NCBI RefSeq assembly: GCF_900106015.1
Contig: NZ_LT629797.1
Span: forward strand, 2,542,001-2,606,000
Origin: Pseudomonas sihuiensis
Lineage (GTDB): Bacteria > Pseudomonadota > Gammaproteobacteria > Pseudomonadales > Pseudomonadaceae
DNA: 64,000 nt
Direction of reading: 5' to 3'
Each line of letters starts with the position of its first letter. Positions within the stretch are counted from its first letter, which is position 1. This document shows positions 24,141-32,640 of the stretch, one piece after another. A model generated the notes under the pieces. That model was given only the letters and a program-made list of their open reading frames with translations. It searched no databases and was not told where the DNA came from. Both the position numbers and the translations under genes were made by a program.

Positions 24141-26018
24141 ATGAGCAAAAACCTGCAGTTCAGCCACAAGATTCTGCTCGCAGCATCGCTGGTGGTGATA
24201 GTCGCCTTCTCCCTGTTCACCCTCTACAACGATTACCTGCAACGCAACGCCATCCGTGAAGACCTGGAAAGCTACCTGCAGGAGATGGGCAATGTGACCG
24301 CCAGCAACATCCAGAACTGGCTGTCGGGGCGCATCCTGCTGGTGGAAAGCACAGCGCAGTCGATCAGCAACGACAGCGAGCCGGATCGCGTGGTCAAACT
24401 GCTGGAGCAGAAGGCGCTGACCTCTTCATTCGCCTTTACCTATCTGGGCACCGAAAGCGGCGGTTTCACCATGCGCCCGGACGAGCAGATGCCCGCTGAC
24501 TATGACCCACGTACGCGCCCCTGGTACAAGGACGCCCTGGCCGCTGGCGGCACCACCCTTACCGAGCCTTACGTCGATGCCGCCACCGGTGAGCTGATCA
24601 TCACCATCGCTACCCCGGCCAGGCCCGCTGGCGTGGTCGGTGGCGACCTCAGCCTGCAGACGCTGGTGAACATCATCAACGCGTTGGATTTCGACGGCAT
24701 CGGCTACGCCTTCCTGGTCAGCGCCGACGGCAAGGTTCTGGTGCACCCGGACAAGAACCTGGTGATGAAGAACCTCAAGGACATCTATCCGCAGAACACC
24801 CCGCGCATCAGCAGTGAATTCAGCGAAGCGCAGCTCGATGGCGACACCCGCATCCTCACCTTCACCCCGGTCAAGGGCCTGCCCTCGGTCAGCTGGCATA
24901 TCGGCCTGTCGATCGACAAGGCCAAGGCCTATTCCATGCTCACCGAGTTCCGCGCCTCGGCCATCATCGCCACGGTGATCGCCGTGGTGCTGATCATCGC
25001 CCTGCTCGGCCTGCTGATCCGAGTGCTGATGCAGCCGCTGACCGCCATGGGCAAGGCCATGGAGGATATTGCCAAGGGCGAGGGCGACCTGACCAAGCGC
25101 CTAGCGATCCAGTCCAATGACGAATTCGGCGCCCTGGCGCGCTCGTTCAATCAGTTCGTCGAACGTATCCACAGCTCGATCCGTGAAGTGTCATCGGCCA
25201 CCGTCCAGGTCAACGAAGTAGCCAAGCTGGTGGTCAATGCCTCCAACTCCTCGATGGTCAACTCCGACGAACAGGCCAGCCGCACCAACAGCGTGGCAGC
25301 TGCCATCAATCAGCTCGGCGCGGCTGCACAGGAAATCGCCCGCAACGCCGCCGACGCCTCGAGCCAGGCATCGGATGCCCGCCATCAGGCAGAAGACGGC
25401 GGCAAGGTGGTGCAGCAAGCGATCCGTTCGATGAGTGAACTGTCGAACAAGATCAGCGACGCCTGCGCCAAGATCGAGATGCTCAACAGCAAGACCGTGG
25501 ACATCGGCCAGATCCTTGAGGTGATCAAGAGCATCTCCCAGCAGACCAACCTGCTGGCACTCAACGCCGCCATCGAGGCGGCTCGTGCCGGCGAGGCGGG
25601 ACGCGGTTTCGCCGTGGTCGCCGATGAGGTGCGCAACCTGGCGCACCGCACCCAGGAGTCGGCGCAGGAAATCGAGAAAATGATCGAGGAACTGCAGGTC
25701 GGATCGCGAGAATCGGTCACCACCATGACCGAGAGCCAGCGCTACAGCGAAGAAAGCGTGGACATCGCCAACCAGGCCGGCGAGCGCCTGGGCACGGTGA
25801 CCGCCCGTATCGGCGAGATCGATGGGATGAACCAGTCGGTGGCCACCGCCACCGAAGAACAGACCTCGGTAATCGAGTCACTGAACATGGACATCATCGA
25901 GATCAACACCCTCAACCAGGAGGGCGTGGAAAACCTGCAGGCCACCCTGCGCGCCTGCGGCGATCTGGAGCAACAGGCCGCACGCCTCAAGCAGATGGTC
26001 GACAGCTTCCGAATCTGA
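24141..26018 (+). CDS. methyl-accepting chemotaxis protein with dCache domain (PctA-like amino-acid receptor)
   Basis: A 625-residue receptor. TM1 is at about 9-29, a periplasmic dCache domain at 30-270, TM2 at about 273-295, then HAMP and a cytoplasmic signalling domain with the hairpin tip [20 protein letters not shown]. The amino-acid-binding motif of dCache_1 receptors is intact: Tyr121, Arg126, Trp128 and Tyr129 in YDPRTRPWY, Tyr144, and an Asp near 169 in GGDLSL. The N-terminus [18 protein letters not shown] closely resembles P. aeruginosa PctA. An amino-acid chemoattractant receptor is therefore likely; the specific ligand is not known. ATG 24141 is chosen over an earlier in-frame start. 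Confidence 0.93.
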   Translation: MSKNLQFSHKILLAASLVVIVAFSLFTLYNDYLQRNAIREDLESYLQEMGNVTASNIQNWLSGRILLVESTAQSISNDSEPDRVVKLLEQKALTSSFAFTYLGTESGGFTMRPDEQMPADYDPRTRPWYKDALAAGGTTLTEPYVDAATGELIITIATPARPAGVVGGDLSLQTLVNIINALDFDGIGYAFLVSADGKVLVHPDKNLVMKNLKDIYPQNTPRISSEFSEAQLDGDTRILTFTPVKGLPSVSWHIGLSIDKAKAYSMLTEFRASAIIATVIAVVLIIALLGLLIRVLMQPLTAMGKAMEDIAKGEGDLTKRLAIQSNDEFGALARSFNQFVERIHSSIREVSSATVQVNEVAKLVVNASNSSMVNSDEQASRTNSVAAAINQLGAAAQEIARNAADASSQASDARHQAEDGGKVVQQAIRSMSELSNKISDACAKIEMLNSKTVDIGQILEVIKSISQQTNLLALNAAIEAARAGEAGRGFAVVADEVRNLAHRTQESAQEIEKMIEELQVGSRESVTTMTESQRYSEESVDIANQAGERLGTVTARIGEIDGMNQSVATATEEQTSVIESLNMDIIEINTLNQEGVENLQATLRACGDLEQQAARLKQMVDSFRI

Positions 26019-26033
26019 AACAGCCAGTAACAA

Positions 26034-26055
26034 GAAGGGCGCCACGGCGCCCTTC
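26034..26055. terminator. bidirectional terminator between MCP gene and 26060 gene
   Basis: GAAGGGCGCC-AC-GGCGCCCTTC, a perfect 10-base-pair stem with a 2-base loop, lies between the converging genes. It is followed by TCGATT, so the T tract is weak. Confidence 0.7.
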
Positions 26056-26059
26056 TCGA

Positions 26060-26233
26060 TTATCGCTCAGGTTTGTCTTCGGCCTGCTCCTGCAGCTGAC
26101 GCCACAGTTCGGCGGCATCGGCGAACTCGGTCCCATCCTCTTCGCTCAGCGCATCAGGGTCGTATCGCCTTACACAGCCTTCGCCCAGGGTCGGCGGCGC
26201 CTTTGAGGTGGCCTTTTCCAGTGGGTCGGTCAT
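26060..26233 (-). CDS. conserved small acidic protein, unknown function
   Basis: A 57-residue protein from the ATG at 26233: MTDPLEKATSKAPPTLGEG, then CVRRYDPDALSEEDG and an acidic helical tail. No domain, signal peptide or membrane segment is seen. It follows the CBS gene by 16 bases on the same strand and is probably co-transcribed with it. Codon use looks normal. Function unknown. Confidence 0.6.
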   Translation of the reverse strand: MTDPLEKATSKAPPTLGEGCVRRYDPDALSEEDGTEFADAAELWRQLQEQAEDKPER

Positions 26234-26249
26234 GCCGTTCGAGCCTCCA

Positions 26250-26675
26250 TCAGCTGACTTCCAGGGAGCCCTGCTCGTGCTGGGCAAACTCCTTCACCGC
26301 GCGCAACACGTCGCAACGGCTGATCTGCCCCACCAGACGACCGTGCTCGATTACCGGCAAACGCCGCCGCCGTCCCCGCAGAAAACGCTCGGACAACTCG
26401 ATGATGTCGGCCTCAGGGGTGACCGTCTCCACCTCGGTGGTCATGTAAGTGCTGACTGTCCCGCCGATTGCCTCGTAATAGGCGCCGGAGAGAATGCCAC
26501 GCAGACAATCACCCTCCGACAGCAGGCCTATCAGGTGGCCTTGGGAATCGACAACCGGCGCACCGGAAATCCGGTGTTCCAGCAATCGATTGATGGCGGT
26601 GAACAGATCGGTATCCGACCTGAAGGTCACCAGATAGCGAGTCATGTAGTCGCGCACCTTGATGGACTTGAGCAT
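26250..26675 (-). CDS. CBS-domain protein
   Basis: A 141-residue protein made of two CBS repeats: residues 1-60 (RDYMTRYLVTF, LLEHRISGAPVVDSQGHLIG) and 75-135 (YMTTEVETVTPEADIIELSE, RRRRLPVIEHGRLVGQISR). Such stand-alone Bateman modules bind adenine nucleotides and regulate partners. The start ATG at 26675 has AGGAG 7-11 bases upstream. It lies downstream of purU on the same strand; the target is not apparent. Confidence 0.88.
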   Translation of the reverse strand: MLKSIKVRDYMTRYLVTFRSDTDLFTAINRLLEHRISGAPVVDSQGHLIGLLSEGDCLRGILSGAYYEAIGGTVSTYMTTEVETVTPEADIIELSERFLRGRRRRLPVIEHGRLVGQISRCDVLRAVKEFAQHEQGSLEVS

Positions 26676-26720
26676 GGGCGTTCTCCTCTGACGTACATCG
26701 AGCCGGCCCACGCAGCAAGA

Positions 26721-27572
26721 TCAGTCGAACACCACCGTCTTGTTGTCGTGCACCAGCACTCGGTCTTCCAAGTGATAGCGTAGCCCACGTGCCAGCACCA
26801 TCTTCTCCACATCCTTGCCCAGACGCACCATTTCCTCGATATCGTCGCGATGGGTCACGCGCACCACGTCCTGCTCGATGATCGGACCAGCATCCAGCTC
26901 CTCGGTGACGTAATGCGAAGTGGCGCCGATCAGCTTCACGCCGCGCAGCGAAGCCTGGTGGTAGGGTTTGGCGCCGACGAACGACGGCAGGAAGCTGTGA
27001 TGGATGTTGATCACGCGTTGGGCGAATTCGGCGCACAGCGCCGGTGGCAAAATCTGCATGTAGCGCGCCAGGACGATGACGTCGGCCCGATGTTCCTTGA
27101 CCAGGCGTTCCACCTCGGCGAAGGCCGGGGCCTTGTCCTTGGGATCGACCGGAACATGGAAGTAAGGAATGCCATGCCACTCGACCATGCTACGCAGATC
27201 GTCGTGGTTGGCGATCACGCAGGGAATCTCGCAATCGAGTTCATTGCTGTGCCAACGGTGCAACAGATCGGCCAGGCAATGCGACTCACGACTGGCCATC
27301 AGCACCACGCGCTTCTTCTGCGCCGAATCGGTGATACGCCACTCCATGGAGAACTCGCGGGCAATAGGCGAGAACGCCTGCTTGAAACCATCCAGATCGA
27401 ACGGCAGCGAGTCGGCACGGATTTCGTGACGCATGAAGAACCAGCCACTCTGCGTATCGGAGTGGTGACTGGCTTCGGTAATCCAGCCGTTATAGGTCGC
27501 GAGGAAATTACTGACTTTGGCAACGATGCCGACGCGGTCAGGGCAGGAGATGACTAATCTGAACGTGCGCAT
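26721..27572 (-). CDS. purU: formyltetrahydrofolate deformylase PurU
   Basis: A 283-residue enzyme, the usual length. An N-terminal ACT domain (about 1-80: FRLVISCPDRVGIVAKVSNF, ASHHSDTQSGWFFMRHEI) is followed by a formyltransferase-like hydrolase domain. That domain has VIANHDDLRSMVEWHGIPYF, INIHHSFLPSFVGAKPYHQA (catalytic His) and GATSHYVTEELDAGPIIEQD (catalytic Asp region). It hydrolyses 10-formyl-THF to THF and formate. Pseudomonas genomes often carry paralogues tied to glycine-betaine catabolism; nothing here suggests that, so the housekeeping copy is likely. Confidence 0.93.
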   Translation of the reverse strand: MRTFRLVISCPDRVGIVAKVSNFLATYNGWITEASHHSDTQSGWFFMRHEIRADSLPFDLDGFKQAFSPIAREFSMEWRITDSAQKKRVVLMASRESHCLADLLHRWHSNELDCEIPCVIANHDDLRSMVEWHGIPYFHVPVDPKDKAPAFAEVERLVKEHRADVIVLARYMQILPPALCAEFAQRVINIHHSFLPSFVGAKPYHQASLRGVKLIGATSHYVTEELDAGPIIEQDVVRVTHRDDIEEMVRLGKDVEKMVLARGLRYHLEDRVLVHDNKTVVFD

Positions 27573-27779
27573 AACTAAAACCCCAATGGCGGCGCAAAAA
27601 GTCGGCCATTCTAACGATATGCCGGCAAAACTGCAGCAGCCATGCGCCTGCACAAGCCAGCGACTGAGCGCCCGGCAAGTGCCCTATTTGCGCGCAGCGA
27701 AAACTTCATGGCCTAGTTGCAGTAGCCGATTAAATTTAAGCCTGAGCGACACATAGCGTTGCATTGCACTGCAGTTATT

Positions 27780-27807
27780 TTGTGGCCTGCTGTTTACTTG
27801 CTATAAG
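27780..27807 (+). promoter_or_regulatory. probable mvaT promoter
   Basis: TTGTGG-N16-TATAAG lies about 60 bases before mvaT in an AT-rich stretch. The gene-free region 27573-27869 (297 bases) has nothing else recognised; its AT-rich part, from about 27730, would suit binding by MvaT itself. Confidence 0.55.
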
Positions 27808-27869
27808 TGCGTGACTATTATTAGACCACTGTTGACTACCACAGACTTATTCACGCCAAGGTAATGCCC

Positions 27870-28244
27870 ATGTCGCTGATCAACGAATACCGCAACATCG
27901 AAGAAAGCATCAAAGAGCTCCAAGAGCGTCTGAAGAACATGTCGCAAGACGACAAGCTGAAGAAAGAGCTGGAATTCGAAGGCAAGCTGCGCACCCTGAT
28001 GGGCGAATATCAGAAGTCGCTGCGCGACATCATCGCCCTGCTCGACCCTGAAGCCAAAACCGGCAAAGGCGTACGTGCCAGCAAGCCTGTGGCTGCCAAG
28101 CGCGCGCGCAAGGTCAAGCAGTACAAGAACCCGCACAGCGGCGAAGTGATCGAAACCAAAGGCGGCAACCACAAGACTCTGAAAGAGTGGAAAGCCAAGT
28201 GGGGCGCCGATGTCGTAGAAGGTTGGGCCACTCTGCTGGGCTAA
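27870..28244 (+). CDS. mvaT: H-NS-family nucleoid-associated silencer MvaT
   Basis: A 124-residue protein matching P. aeruginosa MvaT in length and sequence pattern. The N-terminal coiled coil for oligomerisation is NEYRNIEESIKELQERLKNM to about residue 60. A flexible linker (GKGVRASKPVAAKRAR) leads to the C-terminal AT-hook-like DNA-binding domain VKQYKNPHSGEVIETKGGNH. It silences AT-rich, often horizontally acquired DNA. The ATG at 27870 is chosen over 27864 because MSLINEYR is the known N-terminus. A strong terminator follows. Confidence 0.96.
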   Translation: MSLINEYRNIEESIKELQERLKNMSQDDKLKKELEFEGKLRTLMGEYQKSLRDIIALLDPEAKTGKGVRASKPVAAKRARKVKQYKNPHSGEVIETKGGNHKTLKEWKAKWGADVVEGWATLLG

Positions 28245-28260
28245 TTCCTGAGCGATACCC

Positions 28261-28287
28261 AAAACGCCAGCCACGCTGGCGTTTTTT
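28261..28287 (+). terminator. mvaT terminator
   Basis: AACGCCAGC-CAC-GCTGGCGTT followed by TTTT: a strong 9-base-pair rho-independent hairpin starting about 18 bases after the mvaT stop codon. Confidence 0.92.
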
Positions 28288-28443
28288 ATTGCCGATGTTT
28301 TTTCAGGCGCAACAGTTTCGAGCAATTGCCTGCATCAGCAATAACGCTGAACGAGCGAAAAGTTCCCGTCCCCTGCATTTTTCTTACAACGCACAGACGA
28401 GGCCATCGCCTCTGCGCATCGCTCTGACTGTCTGTTGCCCGCT

Positions 28444-29892
28444 TTAAACGCCAGCAGGATTCACGGCAAAACGCGCCTGCAGCGCCTGCGCATAGGTCTG
28501 CCACTGCTGCAGAAGTTGCAATTGATCGGGGCTGCAGTCCGTGCGCAACTGCTCCAACGCCGCGTGAAATTGCGTCAGGGTATTGGGCGCACCAAACTCT
28601 GGATCGCTCAAACGCTGCCGGCAGAACTCTTCCCAGCGTTGAGATTCAGCGGCTGACAGGCTGGCAGGGAAATTACGCGCCCGATAACGAAACAATAACT
28701 CTGGCAGTCGCGCATCATCGAACGGCCATTTTTTGTCGTTGGCCAATGCGTCGGGTTGAGCACCACGTACCTGTTCACACAAACGACGGTCACGATCCCC
28801 GATAAACCCATCGTAAAGCTGTTGCTCAGGGTCGTTACTGCCTGCAAAGGCCTCTTCACGGTAAATGACCGCTAGTTTGTCCTGCCAAAGCGGTTGTTCA
28901 TTCTTCAGCGCCTCGACATTGCGCTCACAAGTCGACCAGTCCAGTTGCAGGCGTTGCCGATCCGCCTCGCGCAGCACCGAAAGCGGCGCCACTACCGGGC
29001 AGCGATTGATATGCAGCAGCTTCAGCGGCACCGCCAACTCGCCCTCGGCAAGGTCCTCGCGGCGCGTGTAGAGACGACTACGCAGCGTATCGGCATCCAG
29101 ATTCAGCAAGGGCGACGGATCGGCCTGCAGGTCACAGACGATCAGCGCATTGCGATTGCGCGGATGCCAGGCCAGCGGCAGCACGGGTGCCAGATAATGA
29201 CGTGCAGCAGAGAAACGTCCGGAAATGTGCAACAGCGGCTGCAGCAGGCGAATCTGATCCAGCACTCGCTGCTTGCTGCGCAGTTGGTAGAGAAAGTCGT
29301 AAAGCTTTGGCTGTCGGTCGCGCAGCAGCCGTGCCAGGCCAATGGTGGCGCGCACGTCGGACAACGCATCGTGAGCCTGGCCATGGTCGATACCATTGGC
29401 CTGGGTCAGGCGCTCCAGTTTGAGCGACACCCGCCCCTCTTCCTCAGGCCACTCGATGCCCTCGGGACGCAGCGCATAAGCGGTGCGCACCAGATCGATC
29501 AGGTCCCAGCGACTGTTGCCGCCCTGCCACTCACGCGCGTAAGGATCGAAGAAGTTGCGATAGAGGCTGTAGCGCGTCACCTCATCATCGAAGCGCAAGC
29601 TGTTGTAGCCGGCGCCACAGGTGCCGGGCGCCGAGAGCGCGGCATGCACACGGGTCATGAACTCGCCCTCGTCGAGCCCCAACTGCTGCAGGCGCTGCGG
29701 ATCAATGCCGGTCACCAGGCAGGCTGCGGGGTGCGGCAGGATGTCGTCGCTGGGGCGGCAGTAGATGTTCAGCACCTCGCCGACCTCGTTCAGCGCCTCA
29801 TCGGTACGGATACCCGCCACCTGCAGCGGACGGTCACACCGCGGATTGATACCGGTGGTTTCGTAGTCGTACCAGAAGATGCTGGAAGTCAT
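28444..29892 (-). CDS. sbcB: exodeoxyribonuclease I SbcB
   Basis: A 482-residue 3'-5' single-strand DNA exonuclease. The DEDD active site is visible: IFWYDYETTG (Asp9, Glu11), AGYNSLRFDDEV, and HDALSDVRATIGLA with the catalytic His and Asp. The SH3-like and helical exonuclease-C domains follow (NRCPVVAPLSVLRE, QLYDGFIGDRDRRLCEQV). It acts in mismatch repair and recombination. Length is typical (about 475). It stands alone, facing mvaT across about 200 bases. Confidence 0.94.
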   Translation of the reverse strand: MTSSIFWYDYETTGINPRCDRPLQVAGIRTDEALNEVGEVLNIYCRPSDDILPHPAACLVTGIDPQRLQQLGLDEGEFMTRVHAALSAPGTCGAGYNSLRFDDEVTRYSLYRNFFDPYAREWQGGNSRWDLIDLVRTAYALRPEGIEWPEEEGRVSLKLERLTQANGIDHGQAHDALSDVRATIGLARLLRDRQPKLYDFLYQLRSKQRVLDQIRLLQPLLHISGRFSAARHYLAPVLPLAWHPRNRNALIVCDLQADPSPLLNLDADTLRSRLYTRREDLAEGELAVPLKLLHINRCPVVAPLSVLREADRQRLQLDWSTCERNVEALKNEQPLWQDKLAVIYREEAFAGSNDPEQQLYDGFIGDRDRRLCEQVRGAQPDALANDKKWPFDDARLPELLFRYRARNFPASLSAAESQRWEEFCRQRLSDPEFGAPNTLTQFHAALEQLRTDCSPDQLQLLQQWQTYAQALQARFAVNPAGV

Positions 29893-30076
29893 TGGCGGCT
29901 CCGTACCGGACGTAAAGTTGCCGGCAGTCTATCATTCACCTCCAGGCTCGCCGCCGCCGGCCAAAGCATGAACCAGCGCACAGCCGTTGCAGCGCCAGGC
30001 TCGCTGCACTTGTCGGGCGAGAGCCGTAACCACTAGCATTGCCCAGTTTCCCCACTCTACTTACAAGGATGCAACC

Positions 30077-30835
30077 ATGAGTGACGCGATCATCCCCAAT
30101 CCCTATGCCGCTCCCACCAGCGACCTGCAACAGACGCCGTCTAACCAGGCACCGAGCATCGAAGAAGCCCTGGCACGCGGCTATGACTTCAGTATCGGCG
30201 AACTGCTGAGCGAATCCTGGAGCAAGGTCAAGGGCACCAAAGGCATCATCATCGGTGGCTTTCTGGTGTTCTACGTGGTGCTGCTGGCCGCCACCTTCAT
30301 CCTCGGCGGTGTCGTCGGCATCTTCGGCGCCCTGAGCGAAAACCTGTTTCTGGTATTCGTCGGCGAGATCCTGATTTCGCTGCTGGCCTCGGCCCTGGCC
30401 TACCCCTTCATGGCCGGCATCAACATGGTCGGCATTCGCCGTGCAGCCGACCAGCCGCTGAGCTTCAACGAGATCTTCAGCCACTTCGGGCGCACCGTAC
30501 CGCTGATCATCACCGCCGTGGTGATGATGCTGCTGATCTACCTCGGCATGATCCTGCTGCTGATCCCCGGTATCTACCTGGCCGTGGCCTATCTATTGGC
30601 CATTCCGCTGGTGGTCGAGCGTGGTCTGTCGCCCTGGCAGGCACTGGAAGCCTCGCGCAAGGCCATCACCCAGCACTGGTTCAAGGTCTTCGGCCTGTTC
30701 CTGCTGCTCGGTCTGATCGTCATCGTCAGCGCCATCCCGCTGGGTATCGGTCTGGTGTGGAGCATTCCGCTGATGGTCGTGGCCATGGGCGTGCTCTATC
30801 GCACCGTCTTTGGCGTGCTGCCTACCGCCCAATAA
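30077..30835 (+). CDS. multi-helix membrane protein (DUF975/glycerophosphoryl-type), unknown function
   Basis: A 252-residue protein. A 60-residue cytosolic N-terminus (NPYAAPTSDLQQT) precedes about six hydrophobic helices, including GIIIGGFLVFYVVLLAATFI and LIITAVVMMLLIYLGMILLL. It also carries the amphipathic WQALEASRKAITQHWFKVF motif seen in this type of membrane protein. It is followed after about 100 bases by the RDD gene and may belong functionally with that membrane operon. No activity is known. Confidence 0.8.
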   Translation: MSDAIIPNPYAAPTSDLQQTPSNQAPSIEEALARGYDFSIGELLSESWSKVKGTKGIIIGGFLVFYVVLLAATFILGGVVGIFGALSENLFLVFVGEILISLLASALAYPFMAGINMVGIRRAADQPLSFNEIFSHFGRTVPLIITAVVMMLLIYLGMILLLIPGIYLAVAYLLAIPLVVERGLSPWQALEASRKAITQHWFKVFGLFLLLGLIVIVSAIPLGIGLVWSIPLMVVAMGVLYRTVFGVLPTAQ

Positions 30836-30937
30836 GGCCAGCCAATAAGTTGACGTGACCCGGGCCAGTTCACTGGCCCGGTTGCGTTCGTGGCCCGCTG
30901 CTCGCTAGCATCGGGCTTTCCTTGATGCAGTCCGCCG

Positions 30938-31663
30938 ATGTACTCACGCTCAAGCGCAAGCCTTCCGCTCAACCAGCCTCCCCTGGATACTCGCTACCAG
31001 GTCGAAACGCCGGAAGGTATCGATCTGCATCTGCGACCGGCCGGGCTGGTGCCGCGCGCCCTGGCGTTCGCCATCGATCTGGCCATTCGTGGCCTGATCC
31101 TGATGGTGATGTTCATTGTTCTCGGCCTGCTCGGTCAGTTCGGCATGGGCCTGGGCACTATCCTGCTGTTTCTCGTGACCTGGTGGTACATGGTGCTGTT
31201 CGAGGTGTTCAACCAGGGCCGCTCTCCCGGCAAGCAGATGCTCGGCCTGCGCGTGGTTCACGATGACGGTACGCCAATCGGCTGGGCCGCTTCACTGACG
31301 CGCAACCTGCTGCGCTTCGTCGATATCCTGCCGTTCGGCTATACCCTGGGCATTATCAGTTGCCTGAACCACCCGGCGTTCAAGCGCCTCGGCGATATCG
31401 CCGCCGGCACCCTGGTGGTCTATCGCGATGCGCCGTTGAGCAAACCGCTGCTCGCCGACGCCGAACCGCTGCCAGCGCCCTTCCCGCTCAGCCTTGACGA
31501 ACAACGCGCCATTCTCGGTTTTGCCGAACGTGGCAGCCAGCTGTCTGCCGCCCGCAGAGCGGAGCTGGCGGCGCTGCTGGCCGAGCCACTGCAAGTGCCT
31601 GTCGAGCAGGCGGAACCGCGCCTCAACGGCATCGCCCGCGGTCTGCTGGGGAGCGCACCGTGA
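30938..31663 (+). CDS. RDD family membrane protein
   Basis: A 241-residue protein. The RDD domain covers about residues 35-170: PRALAFAIDLAIRGLI carries the Arg-Asp signature, and GRSPGKQMLGLRVVHDDGTP and KRLGDIAAGTLVVYRD follow. There are three hydrophobic segments. The C-terminal 70 residues are soluble and helical. RDD proteins are thought to be transport-related, but roles vary. It is first in a run of six genes joined by start/stop overlaps to 37759, and its TGA overlaps the GTG start of the SpoIIM-like gene. Confidence 0.9.
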   Translation: MYSRSSASLPLNQPPLDTRYQVETPEGIDLHLRPAGLVPRALAFAIDLAIRGLILMVMFIVLGLLGQFGMGLGTILLFLVTWWYMVLFEVFNQGRSPGKQMLGLRVVHDDGTPIGWAASLTRNLLRFVDILPFGYTLGIISCLNHPAFKRLGDIAAGTLVVYRDAPLSKPLLADAEPLPAPFPLSLDEQRAILGFAERGSQLSAARRAELAALLAEPLQVPVEQAEPRLNGIARGLLGSAP

Positions 31664-32640
31664 AACAGAGCCTGTTCGAAAGTCGCCATCAGCCGGACTG
31701 GGATGCGTTCAACAGTCAGCTCGAGGCGCTCGAGCGCGGCAAGGCCGAAGCGCAAACCTACCAGAGCTTCGCCGCTCGCTACCGCCAGCTCTGCCAGCAC
31801 CTGGCTTTGGCCCAGGCACGCGGCTACAGCAGCCACCTGATCGATCAACTGCAGCAGTTGGCCATGCGCGGCCACCAGCAGTTCTATCGCCATCGCAGTC
31901 ACCTCGGCGCGCAGACGATCCGTTTCCTGTTCGGCGGCTTCCCGCGTCTGGTACGCAGCGAATGGCGCAGCCTATGCGTCGCCAGCCTGCTGTTCTTCGG
32001 CAGCCTGGCAGTGATGGGACTGCTGACCTATCTCTATCCCGAGCTGATTTTCAGCCTGGTCAGCCCCGACCAGGTCAGCGAAATGGAGCGCATGTACGAT
32101 CCCGACGCGCGCCGCCTCGGCCGCTTCAGTGAACGCGGTTCGGGCGACGACTGGGTGATGTTCGGCTTCTACATCATGAACAACATCGGCATCGCCTTTC
32201 AGACCTTCGCCAGCGGTCTGCTGCTCGGTCTCGGCAGCCTGTTCTTCCTGCTGTTCAATGGCCTGATGATCGGCGCAGTGGCCGGCCACCTGACGCGCAT
32301 CGGCTATGGCGAGCCCTTCTGGTCCTTCGTCATCGGCCATGGCGCCTTCGAGCTGACCGCCATCGCCCTGGCGGGTGCAGCCGGTTTCAAGCTCGGCTGG
32401 GCGCTGCTCGCCCCGGGCCGCCTGCCCCGTGGCGAAGCCTTGCGCCTGGCCGCTGGCAAGGCGATACAGCTGGTGGCCGGGGTGATCCTGTTCCTCCTGC
32501 TGGCCGCCTTCATCGAGGCCTTCTGGTCATCCACCACCTTCGCCACCCCGAACATCAAGTACGCCGTCGGTGCCGGGCTCTGGGCGCTGGTGCTGGGTTA
32601 TCTGCTGCTGGCCGGTCGGAGGCAGCATGCGCCTGACTGA
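31660..32640 (+). CDS. stage II sporulation protein M family (SpoIIM/DUF95) membrane protein
   Basis: A 326-residue protein with a helical, soluble N-terminal third and about six membrane helices. It shows the SpoIIM-family pattern SEWRSLCVASLLFFGSLAVM, MNNIGIAFQTFASGLLLGLG and FWSFVIGHGAFELTAIALAG. The name comes from a Bacillus sporulation protein; this organism does not sporulate, and in Gram-negatives the gene sits in RDD/MoxR clusters. It starts with GTG overlapping the RDD stop and overlaps the next gene by 14 bases. Confidence 0.9.
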   Translation: MKQSLFESRHQPDWDAFNSQLEALERGKAEAQTYQSFAARYRQLCQHLALAQARGYSSHLIDQLQQLAMRGHQQFYRHRSHLGAQTIRFLFGGFPRLVRSEWRSLCVASLLFFGSLAVMGLLTYLYPELIFSLVSPDQVSEMERMYDPDARRLGRFSERGSGDDWVMFGFYIMNNIGIAFQTFASGLLLGLGSLFFLLFNGLMIGAVAGHLTRIGYGEPFWSFVIGHGAFELTAIALAGAAGFKLGWALLAPGRLPRGEALRLAAGKAIQLVAGVILFLLLAAFIEAFWSSTTFATPNIKYAVGAGLWALVLGYLLLAGRRQHAPD